Part shown: piece after piece, positions 17,076 to 25,902 of the stretch
Layout: every line of letters begins with the position of its first letter
Position numbering within the stretch: the stretch's first letter is position 1
Source: an uncultured Gemmiger sp.
GTDB lineage: Bacteria > Bacillota > Clostridia > Oscillospirales > Ruminococcaceae
Assembly: GCA_944386225.1 (NCBI GenBank)
Contig: CALXAH010000004.1
Location: 62,001 to 126,000 of the forward strand
Reading direction: 5' to 3'
DNA: 64,000 nt
Notes under the pieces: model-generated
What the model saw: only the letters and a program-made list of their open reading frames with translations
The model's database searches: none
What the model was told of the DNA's origin: nothing
Translations under genes and position numbers: made by a program

Positions 17076-17405
17076 TTATTCCTCCGCGGGCTCAAACTGG
17101 ATCGACGCGTCCCGGGGCAGGGCCAGACGGCACTCGGCCTCCACGCATTTCAGAATGCCGTTGATCACCGGGCAGGCCGCGTGCACCGGGAAATGCTCCC
17201 CGGCCCAGCCATACAGCGGGCCGGTGCCGGGCTTGGTCAGGCAGAGTTCGTAGGCGTCAAAGGTGTCGCCCAGTTCCTCCATCATCTTGCGCACGCTCTC
17301 GCAGCCGCTCTTGACCTGCACGGTCACCTCCATCTGATCCTCGCTGTGGGCGGTCACGCTGGTCACAAACCCGCACACGCCCGGGTCGATACGTACCTTG
17401 GTCAT
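17076..17405 (-). CDS. Small conserved Cys-rich protein (DUF6951-like)
   Basis: A 109-residue protein seen in anaerobic Firmicutes, function unknown. It starts MTKVRIDPGVCGFVTSVTA and has seven or so cysteines, among them VCGF near residue 11, SGCESVR near 34, CLTKPGTGPLYGW near 55 and HAACPVINGILKCVEAEC near 75. The spacing suggests a metal or Fe-S site. The ATG overlaps the TetR stop by four bases, so it is translated with that regulator. It could be a small redox or ligand-binding partner, but nothing in the sequence proves it. Confidence 0.65.
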   Translation of the reverse strand: MTKVRIDPGVCGFVTSVTAHSEDQMEVTVQVKSGCESVRKMMEELGDTFDAYELCLTKPGTGPLYGWAGEHFPVHAACPVINGILKCVEAECRLALPRDASIQFEPAEE

Positions 17406-17998
17406 GGTTTATCTTCTCCTTTTTGTTCTAAAGTATGCGGGGCGGGCGCCTCGCCGGTAAACATCCGCAGAATCAGTCCCACAAACTGCTCCAGGTTCAT
17501 CCGGCCCGGATCCTGCAGCCAGCGGGCCAGCATCCCCTGCAGGCCGGCCAGATGGTATTCCAGCAGCAGTTCGCTCTCGGTATCGGTGAAGCCCTTGCCG
17601 TCCAGCACGTACCGGCGCAGTACCGGCGCCAGCAGTTCCTTGAACCGGGCCGCAAACCGGGGATCGCCACGGCTGCTCAGCAGCACCGCGCCGTACTCCG
17701 CGTGGATCAGGTTGATCTCCACCACAAAACTCATGTATTCGCCCAGATCGTGCTCCAGCACGCCGGGCAGACGCTCCTTCAGAAGCCGCTGCAGTTCGTC
17801 CAGCAGTTCGTCCTCGATCTGGTTCAGCAGATCGTACACGTCCTGGTAATACAGGTAAAAGGTGCCCCGGTTGTACCCGGCCAGGGCGGTGATCTCCCGC
17901 ACCGAGATCTTCTCCAGAGGCTTCTGGGCGTACAGGCTCCAGAAGGCCGTGCGCAGATTGCGCTTGGTCTGTTCGGTCAGCTCAGGCCGTTTGTTCAT
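17402..17998 (-). CDS. TetR/AcrR-family regulator
   Basis: A 198-residue regulator starting at MNKRPELTEQTKRNLRTAFW, with GGAGGGG upstream. The helix-turn-helix is KISVREITALAGYNRGTFYLYYQDVYDLL (about residues 29-57). The C-terminal ligand domain resembles the TetR_C_33-like class found beside multidrug and peptide exporters. It is divergent from the ABC exporter genes at 18218, which it very probably controls, and cotranscribed with the small Cys-rich gene. Confidence 0.9.
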   Translation of the reverse strand: MNKRPELTEQTKRNLRTAFWSLYAQKPLEKISVREITALAGYNRGTFYLYYQDVYDLLNQIEDELLDELQRLLKERLPGVLEHDLGEYMSFVVEINLIHAEYGAVLLSSRGDPRFAARFKELLAPVLRRYVLDGKGFTDTESELLLEYHLAGLQGMLARWLQDPGRMNLEQFVGLILRMFTGEAPAPHTLEQKGEDKP

Positions 17999-18138
17999 GC
18001 CCCATCCCCTCCCCGTTTTTCTCCAGCATACCACGCCCGCGCCCGGTGTGCAAGGTGCTGTTCACAGCCTGTTCACGGCCTGTTCATACCCGTCACAGAG
18101 CTTTCACGGGGTTTCGACAGCGGCGCCGGGATTGTTGA

Positions 18139-18168
18139 TTGATGGGCCCTGTGGCCCGGGCGTATAAT
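18139..18168 (+). promoter_or_regulatory. Promoter of the ABC exporter operon
   Basis: TTGATG (18139-18144), 18-base spacer, TATAAT (18163-18168). Confidence 0.7.
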
Positions 18169-18171
18169 TAT

Positions 18172-18187
18172 AACACAACATGGTGTT
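18172..18187. promoter_or_regulatory. Candidate TetR operator
   Basis: AACAC, six bases, GTGTT: inverted arms starting four bases after the 10 box of the exporter promoter, where a bound repressor would block transcription. Assigning it to the divergent TetR is an inference. Confidence 0.35.
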
Positions 18188-18217
18188 CAGTGCACCGCAC
18201 CGAAAGGGGAACCACCC

Positions 18218-18919
18218 ATGTCCTACATAGAATTCAATCATATCGTCAAGGAATACGCCACCGGCGGCGAGGCCATCCGGGCGCTGGACGACGCCAGCTT
18301 TGCCGTGGAAAAGGGCGAGCTGGCGGTGATCCTGGGCGCGTCCGGCGCGGGCAAGACCACCGCGCTGAATATCCTGGGCGGGATGGACACCGCCACCTCC
18401 GGCCAGGTGCTGGTGGACGGGCAGGACGTCACCCGCTATACCCAGCGCCAGCTGGTGGGCTACCGCCGTACCGATATCGGGTTTGTGTTCCAGTTTTACA
18501 ACCTGGTGCCCAACCTGACCGCGCTGGAAAACGTGGAACTGGCCGCCCAGATCTGCAAGGATTCCCTGGACGCGGCCGAGACCCTGCGCAAAGTAGGGCT
18601 GGGCCACCGGATGGGCAACTTTCCGGCGCAGCTGTCCGGCGGGGAGCAGCAGCGGGTGTCCATCGCCCGGGCCCTGGCCAAGAACCCGAAACTGCTGCTC
18701 TGCGACGAGCCCACCGGCGCGCTGGACTACAACACCGGCAAGCAGATCCTGCAGCTGCTGCAGGACACCTGCCGCAAGGAGGGCATCACCGTGCTGATCA
18801 TCACCCACAACTCCGCCCTGGCCCCCATGGCCGACCGGGTGATCCGGTTCAAGAGCGGCAAGGTGACCAGCATCACCCGCTGCGATGCCCCCACCCCTAT
18901 TTCCGAGATCGAGTGGTGA
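18218..18919 (+). CDS. ABC transporter ATPase, MacB/LolD type
   Basis: ATPase partner of the FtsX-type permease that follows. The 233-residue protein has Walker [10 protein letters not shown] near residue 41, a Q-loop in FQFYNLVP near 94, the signature [15 protein letters not shown] near 142, Walker [13 protein letters not shown] near 165 and the switch His in IITHNSA near 202. The permease ATG lies four bases after its stop, so the pair is one unit. Likely role: mechanotransmission-type export or extrusion of lipids, peptides or drugs, under the divergent TetR. Confidence 0.93.
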   Translation: MSYIEFNHIVKEYATGGEAIRALDDASFAVEKGELAVILGASGAGKTTALNILGGMDTATSGQVLVDGQDVTRYTQRQLVGYRRTDIGFVFQFYNLVPNLTALENVELAAQICKDSLDAAETLRKVGLGHRMGNFPAQLSGGEQQRVSIARALAKNPKLLLCDEPTGALDYNTGKQILQLLQDTCRKEGITVLIITHNSALAPMADRVIRFKSGKVTSITRCDAPTPISEIEW

Positions 18920-18923
18920 TACC

Positions 18924-21900
18924 ATGAACACCGCCTACCATAAAGACGTCCGGCGCACCATTGCCGGGCATAAAAAACGATTTTTCTCGCTGCTGATCAT
19001 CACCACCCTGGGGGTGGCCATGTTCACCGGCCTGCAGGCCTCCTGCCGGGACCTGCGGCTGAGCGCCGACGCGCTGTTCGACAGCCAGAAGCTGTTTGAC
19101 ATCCGCGTGCAGTCCACCCTGGGGCTGACCGGCGAGGACGTGGCCGCCCTGGCCGCGCTGGACGGGGTGAGCGAGGCCGAGGGCGGGGTGAGCATCAACG
19201 CCGACACCCCGGCCCAGGGCGGCACCGGCAAGGCCGAGGTGCGCACCCTGAGCGCCGCCGGCCTGAACGAGCCCTATCTGCTGGAGGGCAGCCTGCCCGC
19301 CGGGCCGGGCCAGATCGCCGTGACACAGAAATACCTGGACGATACCGGCAAAGCGCTGGGCGATACCCTGACCCTGATCCCGGAAGAAGATGAGGAAGAA
19401 GAGGAAGAGCCCGCCGCCGAAACGGACGAGGACTGGGACATCCAGGTGGAGGATACCGGCGCATCCGAGCCGGCGCTGGCCCGCACTGAGTTCACCATTA
19501 CCGGCGTGATGCTGGATCCGATGGACGTGAACAGCGGCGGCAGCGCCTCGGCCTTCCGGGTGAGCAGCGACACCGACTATACCTTCTTTGTGCTGCCGGA
19601 GGATATCGAGAGCGAGATCTACACCGCCGTCTACCTGCGGCTGGAGGATACCGCCGATCTGAACTGCTATTCCGATGCCTACGACGACCGGGTGGCGGCG
19701 ATGGTGCGGCAGATCGAGGACGAGATCCAGGCCCAGCGGGAGCAGGCCCGGTACGACCAGCTGCAGGCCGAGGGGCAGCAGACGCTGGACGACGCCCGCC
19801 AGGAGATGAACGACAAGTTTGCCGAGGCGGACCAGGAGTTTGCCGACGCCGAGCAGGAGCTGAACGATGCCCGCACCGAACTGGATGAGGGCTGGGCCGA
19901 ACTGAACGACGCCCGCGCCGAACTGGATGACGGCTGGGCCCAGTGGCAGGACGGCCAGAACGAACTGGCGGAGAACGAGCGAACCGCCGAACAGGGCATC
20001 AACGACGCGGCCGCCCAGCTGGAGGAGGGCCGCCGTCAGCTGGAGGAGGGCGGCAAGACCCTGGACGAGAGCCAGACCCAGCTGGACGCCGCCCGCACCG
20101 AGACCGAGCAGCAGCTGGTTGCCGCCCAGGCCCAGCTGGACGAGGGAAAGGCCCAGGCCCAGCAGGGGTTGGAAACCGCCCAGGCGGCGGAAGCCGGTGT
20201 GGCCGGGCAGCTGTATGAGCCGCTGATTCCTCTGTGGGATGCCTGGAAAACCGCCGCCGTGGCCGCCTGGACCCCGGTGGGCGAGTTGACGGTGCAGGCC
20301 GAGAGCCTGCAAAAGCAGCTGGACGCCCTGCCCGCCGACGATCCCCAGCGGGCGGAACTGCAGACCCAGCTGGACGGGCTGAACGCCCAGCTGGCCCAGG
20401 CCACCGCCGACGCCCAGAGCGACGCGGCCACCGCCGGGGCCCGGCAGGCCTTTAAGGAGAATACCGGCGGCCTGATCTCCGAGGATATGCTGAACCAGCT
20501 GGATGCATTGGCCCAGGGCCTTGGCACGGCCCAGGGCGCGGTGAACGGCATGGAGGACCAGCAGGCCGCCTTTGATGAGCAGGCGGCCGCCGCCCGGGCC
20601 CAGCTGGACGAGGCCCAGGCCCAGATCGACGCGGGCCGGGCCGAACTGGCGGCGGGCTGGAAGCAGTTCAACGACGGGATGGCCCGGTTTGAGGAACAGG
20701 CGGCGGATATCCGCGGCCAGATCGCCCAGGGCAAGACCGAACTGCAGGACAGCCTGACCGAACTGCAGGACGGCGAAGCCGACTACGCGGACGGCCTGAC
20801 GGAACTGCAGGACGGCGAGACCGAGTATGCGGACGGCGTGGCCGAGTACGAGGAGAACAAACAGGATTACGACGAGGCCCGGGCCGAGGCGGAACAGAAG
20901 CTGGCGGACGGGGAAGCGGAGCTGGCGGATCTGGAGATGACCCACTGGTATGTGCAGGACCGCACCAGCCTGAGCAGTTATTCCAGCATACAGAGCGATA
21001 CCGCCAGCATCGAGGCGCTGGGGGTGATGTTCCCGGTGATCTTCTTCACGGTGGCGGTGCTGATCAGCCTGACCAGCGTTACCCGCATGGTGGAGGAGGA
21101 ACGGGGCCTGATCGGAACCTACAAGGCGCTGGGCTTCGGCCGGGGCGCCATCTACGGCAAGTATCTTACCTACGCGGCGGCGGCCTGCGTGCTGGGCGCG
21201 CTGCTGGGCGAGGTGGGCGGCTATATCCTGATGCCGCTGTTCATGCGGTATATTTTCCAGGAAATGTATACCGTCCCCCAGTACCTGCTGGGGTTTGACG
21301 CGGCGTTCGGCCTGGGCGGCCCGGCGCTGTTCCTGGCGGGGATGCTGGGGGCCACCGCCCTGGCCTGCCGCAGCGAGCTGAACCAGACCCCCGCGGCCCT
21401 GATGCGGCCCAAGAGTCCCCGGGCCGGGTCCCGGGTGCTGCTGGAACGGTTCCCGAAACTGTGGAACCGGATCCGTTTTTTAAACAAGGTCACCATCCGA
21501 AACCTGTTCCGGTATAAAAAGCGGCTGACCATGACGGTGTTCGGCATCGCGGGCTGTACGGCCCTGATGGTCTGCGGCCTGGGGCTGCACGATTCGGTGG
21601 TGGCGATGATGCCGCTGCAGTACGAGCAGTATTATCAGTACGATCTGCTGGTGGCGGGTACCGGCGAGGACGACCCGGCCCTGCTGGAGCGGCTGGCCGC
21701 GGACGAAGCGGTGGAGGCCATCCAGCCGGTGTACATGGAGACGGTGACCCTGCGGGGCGCCGACGGCCATGAGGAGAGCGTGCAGCTGACGGTGTTCCCG
21801 GACGGGGCGTCCACCGAAGGGTGGTACGGGCTGGTGAACGCCGAGGACGACAGCCTGACCCTGACCGACGGGCAGGTGATCCTGACCCGCAACGCCGCCG

Positions 21901-22598
21901 AGCTGATGGGCCTGGCGGTAGGCGACAGCCTGACGGTGCGGGATATGCAACTGCGGGAGGCTGAAACCACCATCGGCGCTTTGGCGGAGAACTGCCTGGG
22001 CAACAGCGTATACATGACCGAGGCCACCTATGCGGAGTTGTTTGAGGCGTATACACCCAACGCGGCGCTGGCCCGGCTGAAGATCGACGAGAGCGAGCAG
22101 CGGGCCTTCGCGGACGAACTGCGCCGGGAGGACGGGGTGGCCAGCGCCACCAGTACCCAGGCGCTGAAGGAGGATTTCTCCCAGAATTTCGCCATGATGA
22201 ATGCGGTGGTGTATCTGCTGACCGGATTGGCGGCGGGGCTGGCGTTTGTGGTGTTGTTCACCCTGTCCACCACCAATATCAGCGAGCGCCAGCGGGAGCT
22301 GGCCACCATCAAGGTGCTGGGATTCTATGACCGGGAGGTTCACGCCTACGTGAATAAGGAAACCCTGCTGCTGACCGGGATGGGCATTCTGGTGGGGCTG
22401 CCTTTCGGCCGGCTGCTGACCGGCTGGCTGATCGGAATGCTGTCCCTGCCGGCGGCCCAGGTGCCGGTGGTGCTGAATCCCACCAGCTACCTGCTGGCAG
22501 CCGCCGCCAGCTTTGTGTTCGCCCTGGCGGTGGACCTGCTCACCAACCGAATCCTGGATCACATCGACATGGTCGAAGCCCTCAAGAGCGTGGAGTGA
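18924..22598 (+). CDS. FtsX-family ABC permease with a long helical insert
   Basis: A 1224-residue membrane protein, much larger than a standard 400-residue MacB-like permease. TM1 is near residues 20-40 (FFSLLIITTLGVAMFTG). A large extracellular part follows, with an acidic Glu-rich stretch near 154 and a long repetitive region (about 270-670) rich in Ala, Glu, Asp, Gln and Leu, with repeats of the kind AELNDARAELDDGW and LQDGE(T/A)(E/D)YADG. This predicts a long coiled-coil stalk. A first FtsX core (SxTRMVEEERGLIGTYKALGFGR) lies near 720 and a second near the C-terminus (SERQRELATIKVLGFYDREV). Proteins of this build occur in many Firmicutes; the substrate is unknown. Confidence 0.9.
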   Translation: MNTAYHKDVRRTIAGHKKRFFSLLIITTLGVAMFTGLQASCRDLRLSADALFDSQKLFDIRVQSTLGLTGEDVAALAALDGVSEAEGGVSINADTPAQGGTGKAEVRTLSAAGLNEPYLLEGSLPAGPGQIAVTQKYLDDTGKALGDTLTLIPEEDEEEEEEPAAETDEDWDIQVEDTGASEPALARTEFTITGVMLDPMDVNSGGSASAFRVSSDTDYTFFVLPEDIESEIYTAVYLRLEDTADLNCYSDAYDDRVAAMVRQIEDEIQAQREQARYDQLQAEGQQTLDDARQEMNDKFAEADQEFADAEQELNDARTELDEGWAELNDARAELDDGWAQWQDGQNELAENERTAEQGINDAAAQLEEGRRQLEEGGKTLDESQTQLDAARTETEQQLVAAQAQLDEGKAQAQQGLETAQAAEAGVAGQLYEPLIPLWDAWKTAAVAAWTPVGELTVQAESLQKQLDALPADDPQRAELQTQLDGLNAQLAQATADAQSDAATAGARQAFKENTGGLISEDMLNQLDALAQGLGTAQGAVNGMEDQQAAFDEQAAAARAQLDEAQAQIDAGRAELAAGWKQFNDGMARFEEQAADIRGQIAQGKTELQDSLTELQDGEADYADGLTELQDGETEYADGVAEYEENKQDYDEARAEAEQKLADGEAELADLEMTHWYVQDRTSLSSYSSIQSDTASIEALGVMFPVIFFTVAVLISLTSVTRMVEEERGLIGTYKALGFGRGAIYGKYLTYAAAACVLGALLGEVGGYILMPLFMRYIFQEMYTVPQYLLGFDAAFGLGGPALFLAGMLGATALACRSELNQTPAALMRPKSPRAGSRVLLERFPKLWNRIRFLNKVTIRNLFRYKKRLTMTVFGIAGCTALMVCGLGLHDSVVAMMPLQYEQYYQYDLLVAGTGEDDPALLERLAADEAVEAIQPVYMETVTLRGADGHEESVQLTVFPDGASTEGWYGLVNAEDDSLTLTDGQVILTRNAAELMGLAVGDSLTVRDMQLREAETTIGALAENCLGNSVYMTEATYAELFEAYTPNAALARLKIDESEQRAFADELRREDGVASATSTQALKEDFSQNFAMMNAVVYLLTGLAAGLAFVVLFTLSTTNISERQRELATIKVLGFYDREVHAYVNKETLLLTGMGILVGLPFGRLLTGWLIGMLSLPAAQVPVVLNPTSYLLAAAASFVFALAVDLLTNRILDHIDMVEALKSVE

Positions 22599-22908
22599 CG
22601 GGTTGGCCAATCTGGGGGGAATCAACAAGGGCTGCGGGCGCGACAATCATGCGCCCGCTCGGCTGCGCCGACCGCCCTGCCGGTCCGGGTCTCCACCGGA
22701 GACCCGGCCGCTTCGCGGACCCGGGCCCCCAGACCCCGGAAATAAGGGCCGGAATACTCCGGCCCTGGGAAAAAGAATATAGCAAGGCCCGCGCAAGCCA
22801 TATCGGTTTGCGCGGGCCTTGCTTCTGTAAAATATCCCTATGGCCGAATATATTCGGCCATGATTTCCGGGGGTCTGGGGGATATGTTATATCCCCCAGA
22901 TTAGCCAT
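22599..22908. repeat. Cluster of nested palindromes between convergent genes
   Basis: A noncoding stretch of about 310 bases filled with inverted repeats. Seen are GCGGGCGC/GCGCCCGC, GGGTCTC/GAGACCC, GGGCCGGA/TCCGGCCC, GCAAGGCCCGCGCAA/TTGCGCGGGCCTTGC, the 18-bp palindrome around 22852-22869 with GGCCGAAT/ATTCGGCC, and CTGGGGGATAT/ATATCCCCCAG. The outer edges also match each other inverted (GGCCAATCTGGGGG at 22605-22618 and CCCCCAGATTAGCC at 22893-22906). CCCCCAGACCCCGGAAAT finds its complement near 22863-22880. Some hairpins surely act as terminators for the convergent permease and FmdE genes. No ORF is supported. Confidence 0.8.
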
Positions 22909-23445
22909 TCACAGCCCGAACCGGGTATAGGGATGCCAGCAGTCCAGGCAGACGGGCTGGCCGTTTTCCAGCCGCAGCATGGATTCCATGGTCATCTCGC
23001 CGCACACCGAACACCGGCGGCTGGTCATAAGCCGGGCCGGTTCCGGCAGCGGGCAGGCAGGCTCTTTCACCTCAAACAGTTCGGCGGGGGTACGGGCCTG
23101 CATCCAGGCAAAATTTTCTTCCTTGCTCATTCCCTCCGGCCGCGGGCGCAGCACCAGCCGCACCCCTTTCCCGTCCGACCGGCGGTAAAATCCGAACGCC
23201 TGCTTGCCCCGCAGCCGGAACAGCAGATTCCCCTTTCCGGCGCTGCATCCCAGCACCACCTGGATCGCGTCCACGCCGCAGGCGTCGTTCTCGCTGATGC
23301 ACACCAGCTGTTCGTCATCCGAAAACCCGGCGTTCAGCAGTTCCATCGCGTACAGCGCCGCCTTGAACCCGATGGTCAGGCCGCCGCAGGCATGGCCGTG
23401 AAAGGCCACGCATTTGTCCCAAAGCTGTTGTTCTTTCTCGGTCAT
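22909..23445 (-). CDS. FmdE-family protein with C-terminal zinc ribbon
   Basis: A 178-residue member of the family named after subunit E of formylmethanofuran dehydrogenase; members in non-methanogens have no settled function. The core motif FHGHACGGLTIGFKAA lies near residue 15 with its His and Cys metal ligands. SENDACGVDAIQVVLGCSAGKGN follows near 50. A C-terminal CxxC pair (RRCSVCGEM near 144 and PVCLDCWHPYTRFGL at the end) forms a zinc ribbon. Its ATG overlaps the stop of the ABC ATPase gene by four bases, so it belongs to the import operon. It may handle a metal, cofactor or chelate brought in by that importer. Confidence 0.88.
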   Translation of the reverse strand: MTEKEQQLWDKCVAFHGHACGGLTIGFKAALYAMELLNAGFSDDEQLVCISENDACGVDAIQVVLGCSAGKGNLLFRLRGKQAFGFYRRSDGKGVRLVLRPRPEGMSKEENFAWMQARTPAELFEVKEPACPLPEPARLMTSRRCSVCGEMTMESMLRLENGQPVCLDCWHPYTRFGL

Positions 23446-25072
23446 TGCGCATCCTCCAGTTCCTGTTCGATTCTGTCCGGGTCCACCGCTTCCAGCCGCC
23501 CGGCTTTCAGCAGCAGTACCCGGTCCGCGATCTTGCGGGCCGCGTGCGGGTCATGGGTCACCACCAGCAGCGCGCAGCCCGCCGCGTTCTGCATCCCTTT
23601 CAGCAGCCGCAGCAGATTCGCCCGGCCGGACGCGTCCAGCTGTGCCGTGGGCTCGTCCGCCACCAGCACCGCCGGGTTCAGCGCCAGCGCCCGGGCCATC
23701 GCCACCCGCTGCGCCTGCCCGCCGCTCAAATTCGCCGTGGGCCGGGCCAACAGTTCAGGGGTGGGGTCCAGCCCCACCTGCTCCAGTAATTGCACCACCC
23801 GCTCGCGCTGCTGCTGCGGGGTGCTCCACAGTTTCGCCAGCACTCCCGGCTCCGCCACCGCCCGCTCCACCGTAAAGCGTGGATTCAGGGCGGCAAAGCT
23901 GTCCTGCCACAGCAGCTGTACCCCGCCCGGGGTTCGGTGCAGCTTGTCATAGTCGGCCGGTTCGCCGTTCACCAGCACCCGGCCGCTGTCCGGGGCCAGA
24001 AACCCCGCCAGAATCGCCGCCAGGGTGCTTTTGCCGATCCCGCTGGGCCCCACCAGTGCCACCGTTTCCCCGCAGTCCAGCCGCAGGTTCGCCTCGGTCA
24101 GCACCGGTTTTCCATCAAACTGCTTCTTGATATCCCGGGCGGTCAGCGCCGCCGCGATGCCGCCCCGCCAGCAGGCCACCTGCCGCCCCGGCCCGATATC
24201 GGCCAGTTCCGGCACGCCCCGGTCACAGTCCGCCGTGCATTGGGTGCACCGGCCCCGGAACGGGCATTCCCCCTCCCGGGGGCCGGGCCCCGGCCGGATC
24301 CCCCACAGATCCCGCTGGGGATACAGTTCCGGGAACGACCGGATCAGCCCCCGGCTGTAGGGGTGCCGGGGATCGGCCAGCAGTTCACTTGTGGGGGCCA
24401 GCTCCATCACCCGCCCGCCGTACAGCACACAGGTGCGGGCGCAGAGCTGGCGGGCCACCGTCACGTCATGGGTCACCACCAGAAAAGCCGTGCCCGCCGC
24501 CGCCCGCCGCCGGATCACCTCCAGCACCTGCCGGCGGGATATTTCATCCAGCGCGCCGGTGGGCTCGTCCAGCACCACAAAGGCCGGGTCCAGCGCCAGG
24601 GCCAGCGCCAGCAGGGTTTTCTGCACCATGCCGCCGGACGCCTGCCGGGGCAGCAGCCCCAGATCGGCCACCTCCAGCCCCACTTCCCCGGCCAGCACCG
24701 CCGCCCGGTGCGCCCGCCCGGCGCGGGGATACCGGCGGGCCAGCAGTTCTTCCAGATGCTGCCCCAGGGTCAGGCTGGGATTCAGCCACCCGTGGGAATT
24801 CTGAAAACAGATCGAAAACCAGGCCATCCGCCAGTCGGCCAGTTCCTTCGGCGGCAGGGCGGTCAGATCCTGCCCGTCCAGCCATACCCGCCCGCCCGGG
24901 GCGGCGGAGGGCTCCAATAACTGCACCGCGGCCCGGGCCAGGGTGCTTTTCCGCTGCCGCTCTCCCCCAGCACGGCCAGGCATTCCCCCGCCGCCAGCTC
25001 CAGGGTCACCGGGCCCAGGGCAAAGCCGGGATAGCGGGCGGTCAGCCCTTCCAAACGTATACGCGGCGTCAT
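23442..25072 (-). CDS. Fused double ABC ATPase (DppD-DppF type) with apparent frameshift in the first Walker A
   Basis: Energises the peptide/nickel-type importer encoded upstream. The reading frame from ATG 25072 (MTPRIRLEGLTARYPG) runs to GESGSGK at residue 42 and then leaves frame. The rest (STLARAAVQLLEP onward) continues in another frame to 23442. One extra A in the AAAA run at plus positions 24947-24950 would restore GxxGxGKST. The first ATPase half then has Walker B VVLDEPTGAL and the peptide-transporter C-terminal Cys cluster (CPFRGRCTQCTADCDRG). The second half has Walker A VGPSGIGKST, LSGGQAQRVAMA and LVADEPTAQL. Without correction the product stops after about 70 residues. Causes could be sequencing error, mutation or slippage. 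Confidence 0.85.
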
Positions 25073-25902
25073 ACATCCCCCTCCAGCAGTTGCTGCTCCA
25101 GCCAGCGGGCCAGCAGCCGGGTGAACAGAATGGTCAGCATCAGCGCCGCCACCGGCGCGGCCAGCCACCATTTCCAGTAATCGGTAAAATAAATGCCCGC
25201 AAACCGGGACGCCCGGTTGATCATCAGGCCCCAGCTTTTGGCGGTGGGGTCGGACAGGCCCAGGTAGGCCAGGGCGCTCTCCTGCAGGATGGCTTTGCCC
25301 ACCACAGCCAGCGCCCCCACCAGCACCACCGGCAGCACGTCCGCCGCCAGATGGTTTTTGAAGATATACCAGCTGCCGGCGCCCCAGCTTCTGGCGGCCC
25401 GTACATAGGTGCGGTGCGCGGCCGAGCGGGTCTTGGCGGCGGTCTGTTTGGCCACCGGCGCCCAGGAAAAGGCCGCGATCAGCCCGATCACCAGCCGCCG
25501 GTCCTGGCCCCAGAACGCCCCCAGCACGATCAGTACCGGCAGCTGCGGCACCGCCAGGAACACGTTCACCGCAAAATCCACCGCGGCCTGTACGCCGCCG
25601 CCCTTATAGCCCGCCAGCATCCCCAGGCCGCCGCCGATCAGGGCGGTGAGCACCCCGCAGGCCAGACCCAGGCTCATGCTGGCGAAAAATCCCTGGCTCA
25701 GCTGGGCGTAGATGTCGATGCCCAGATCGTCGGTGCCCAGCCAGTGGGCGGCGCTGGGCGCTTCCAGCGAAGCGCCGCTGGGCTGGGTGGGGCTGCAGGG
25801 CCAGCCCAGCACACCCCAGCCGAAAAACAGCGTCAGCGCCAGCAGCCCGGCGCAGAGGATAAGGCAGGGCCGCCAGCGGGCCCGGTTGCGTTTACCCGGC
25901 AT
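25069..25902 (-). CDS. ABC importer permease, DppC type
   Basis: Inner-membrane permease of the peptide/nickel (DPP) family, 277 residues from MPGKRNRARWRPC. TM1 is near residues 12-35, followed by the typical extracellular segment HWLGTDDLGIDIYAQL near 58. The family signature region is AVVGKAILQESALAYLGLSDPTAKSWGLMI near 196-226, including the EAA-like loop. The start overlaps the DppB-type gene by 11 bases, and its stop overlaps the ATPase ATG by four. Substrate unknown: peptides, nickel and metal chelates are all carried by this family. Confidence 0.92.
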   Translation of the reverse strand: MPGKRNRARWRPCLILCAGLLALTLFFGWGVLGWPCSPTQPSGASLEAPSAAHWLGTDDLGIDIYAQLSQGFFASMSLGLACGVLTALIGGGLGMLAGYKGGGVQAAVDFAVNVFLAVPQLPVLIVLGAFWGQDRRLVIGLIAAFSWAPVAKQTAAKTRSAAHRTYVRAARSWGAGSWYIFKNHLAADVLPVVLVGALAVVGKAILQESALAYLGLSDPTAKSWGLMINRASRFAGIYFTDYWKWWLAAPVAALMLTILFTRLLARWLEQQLLEGDV

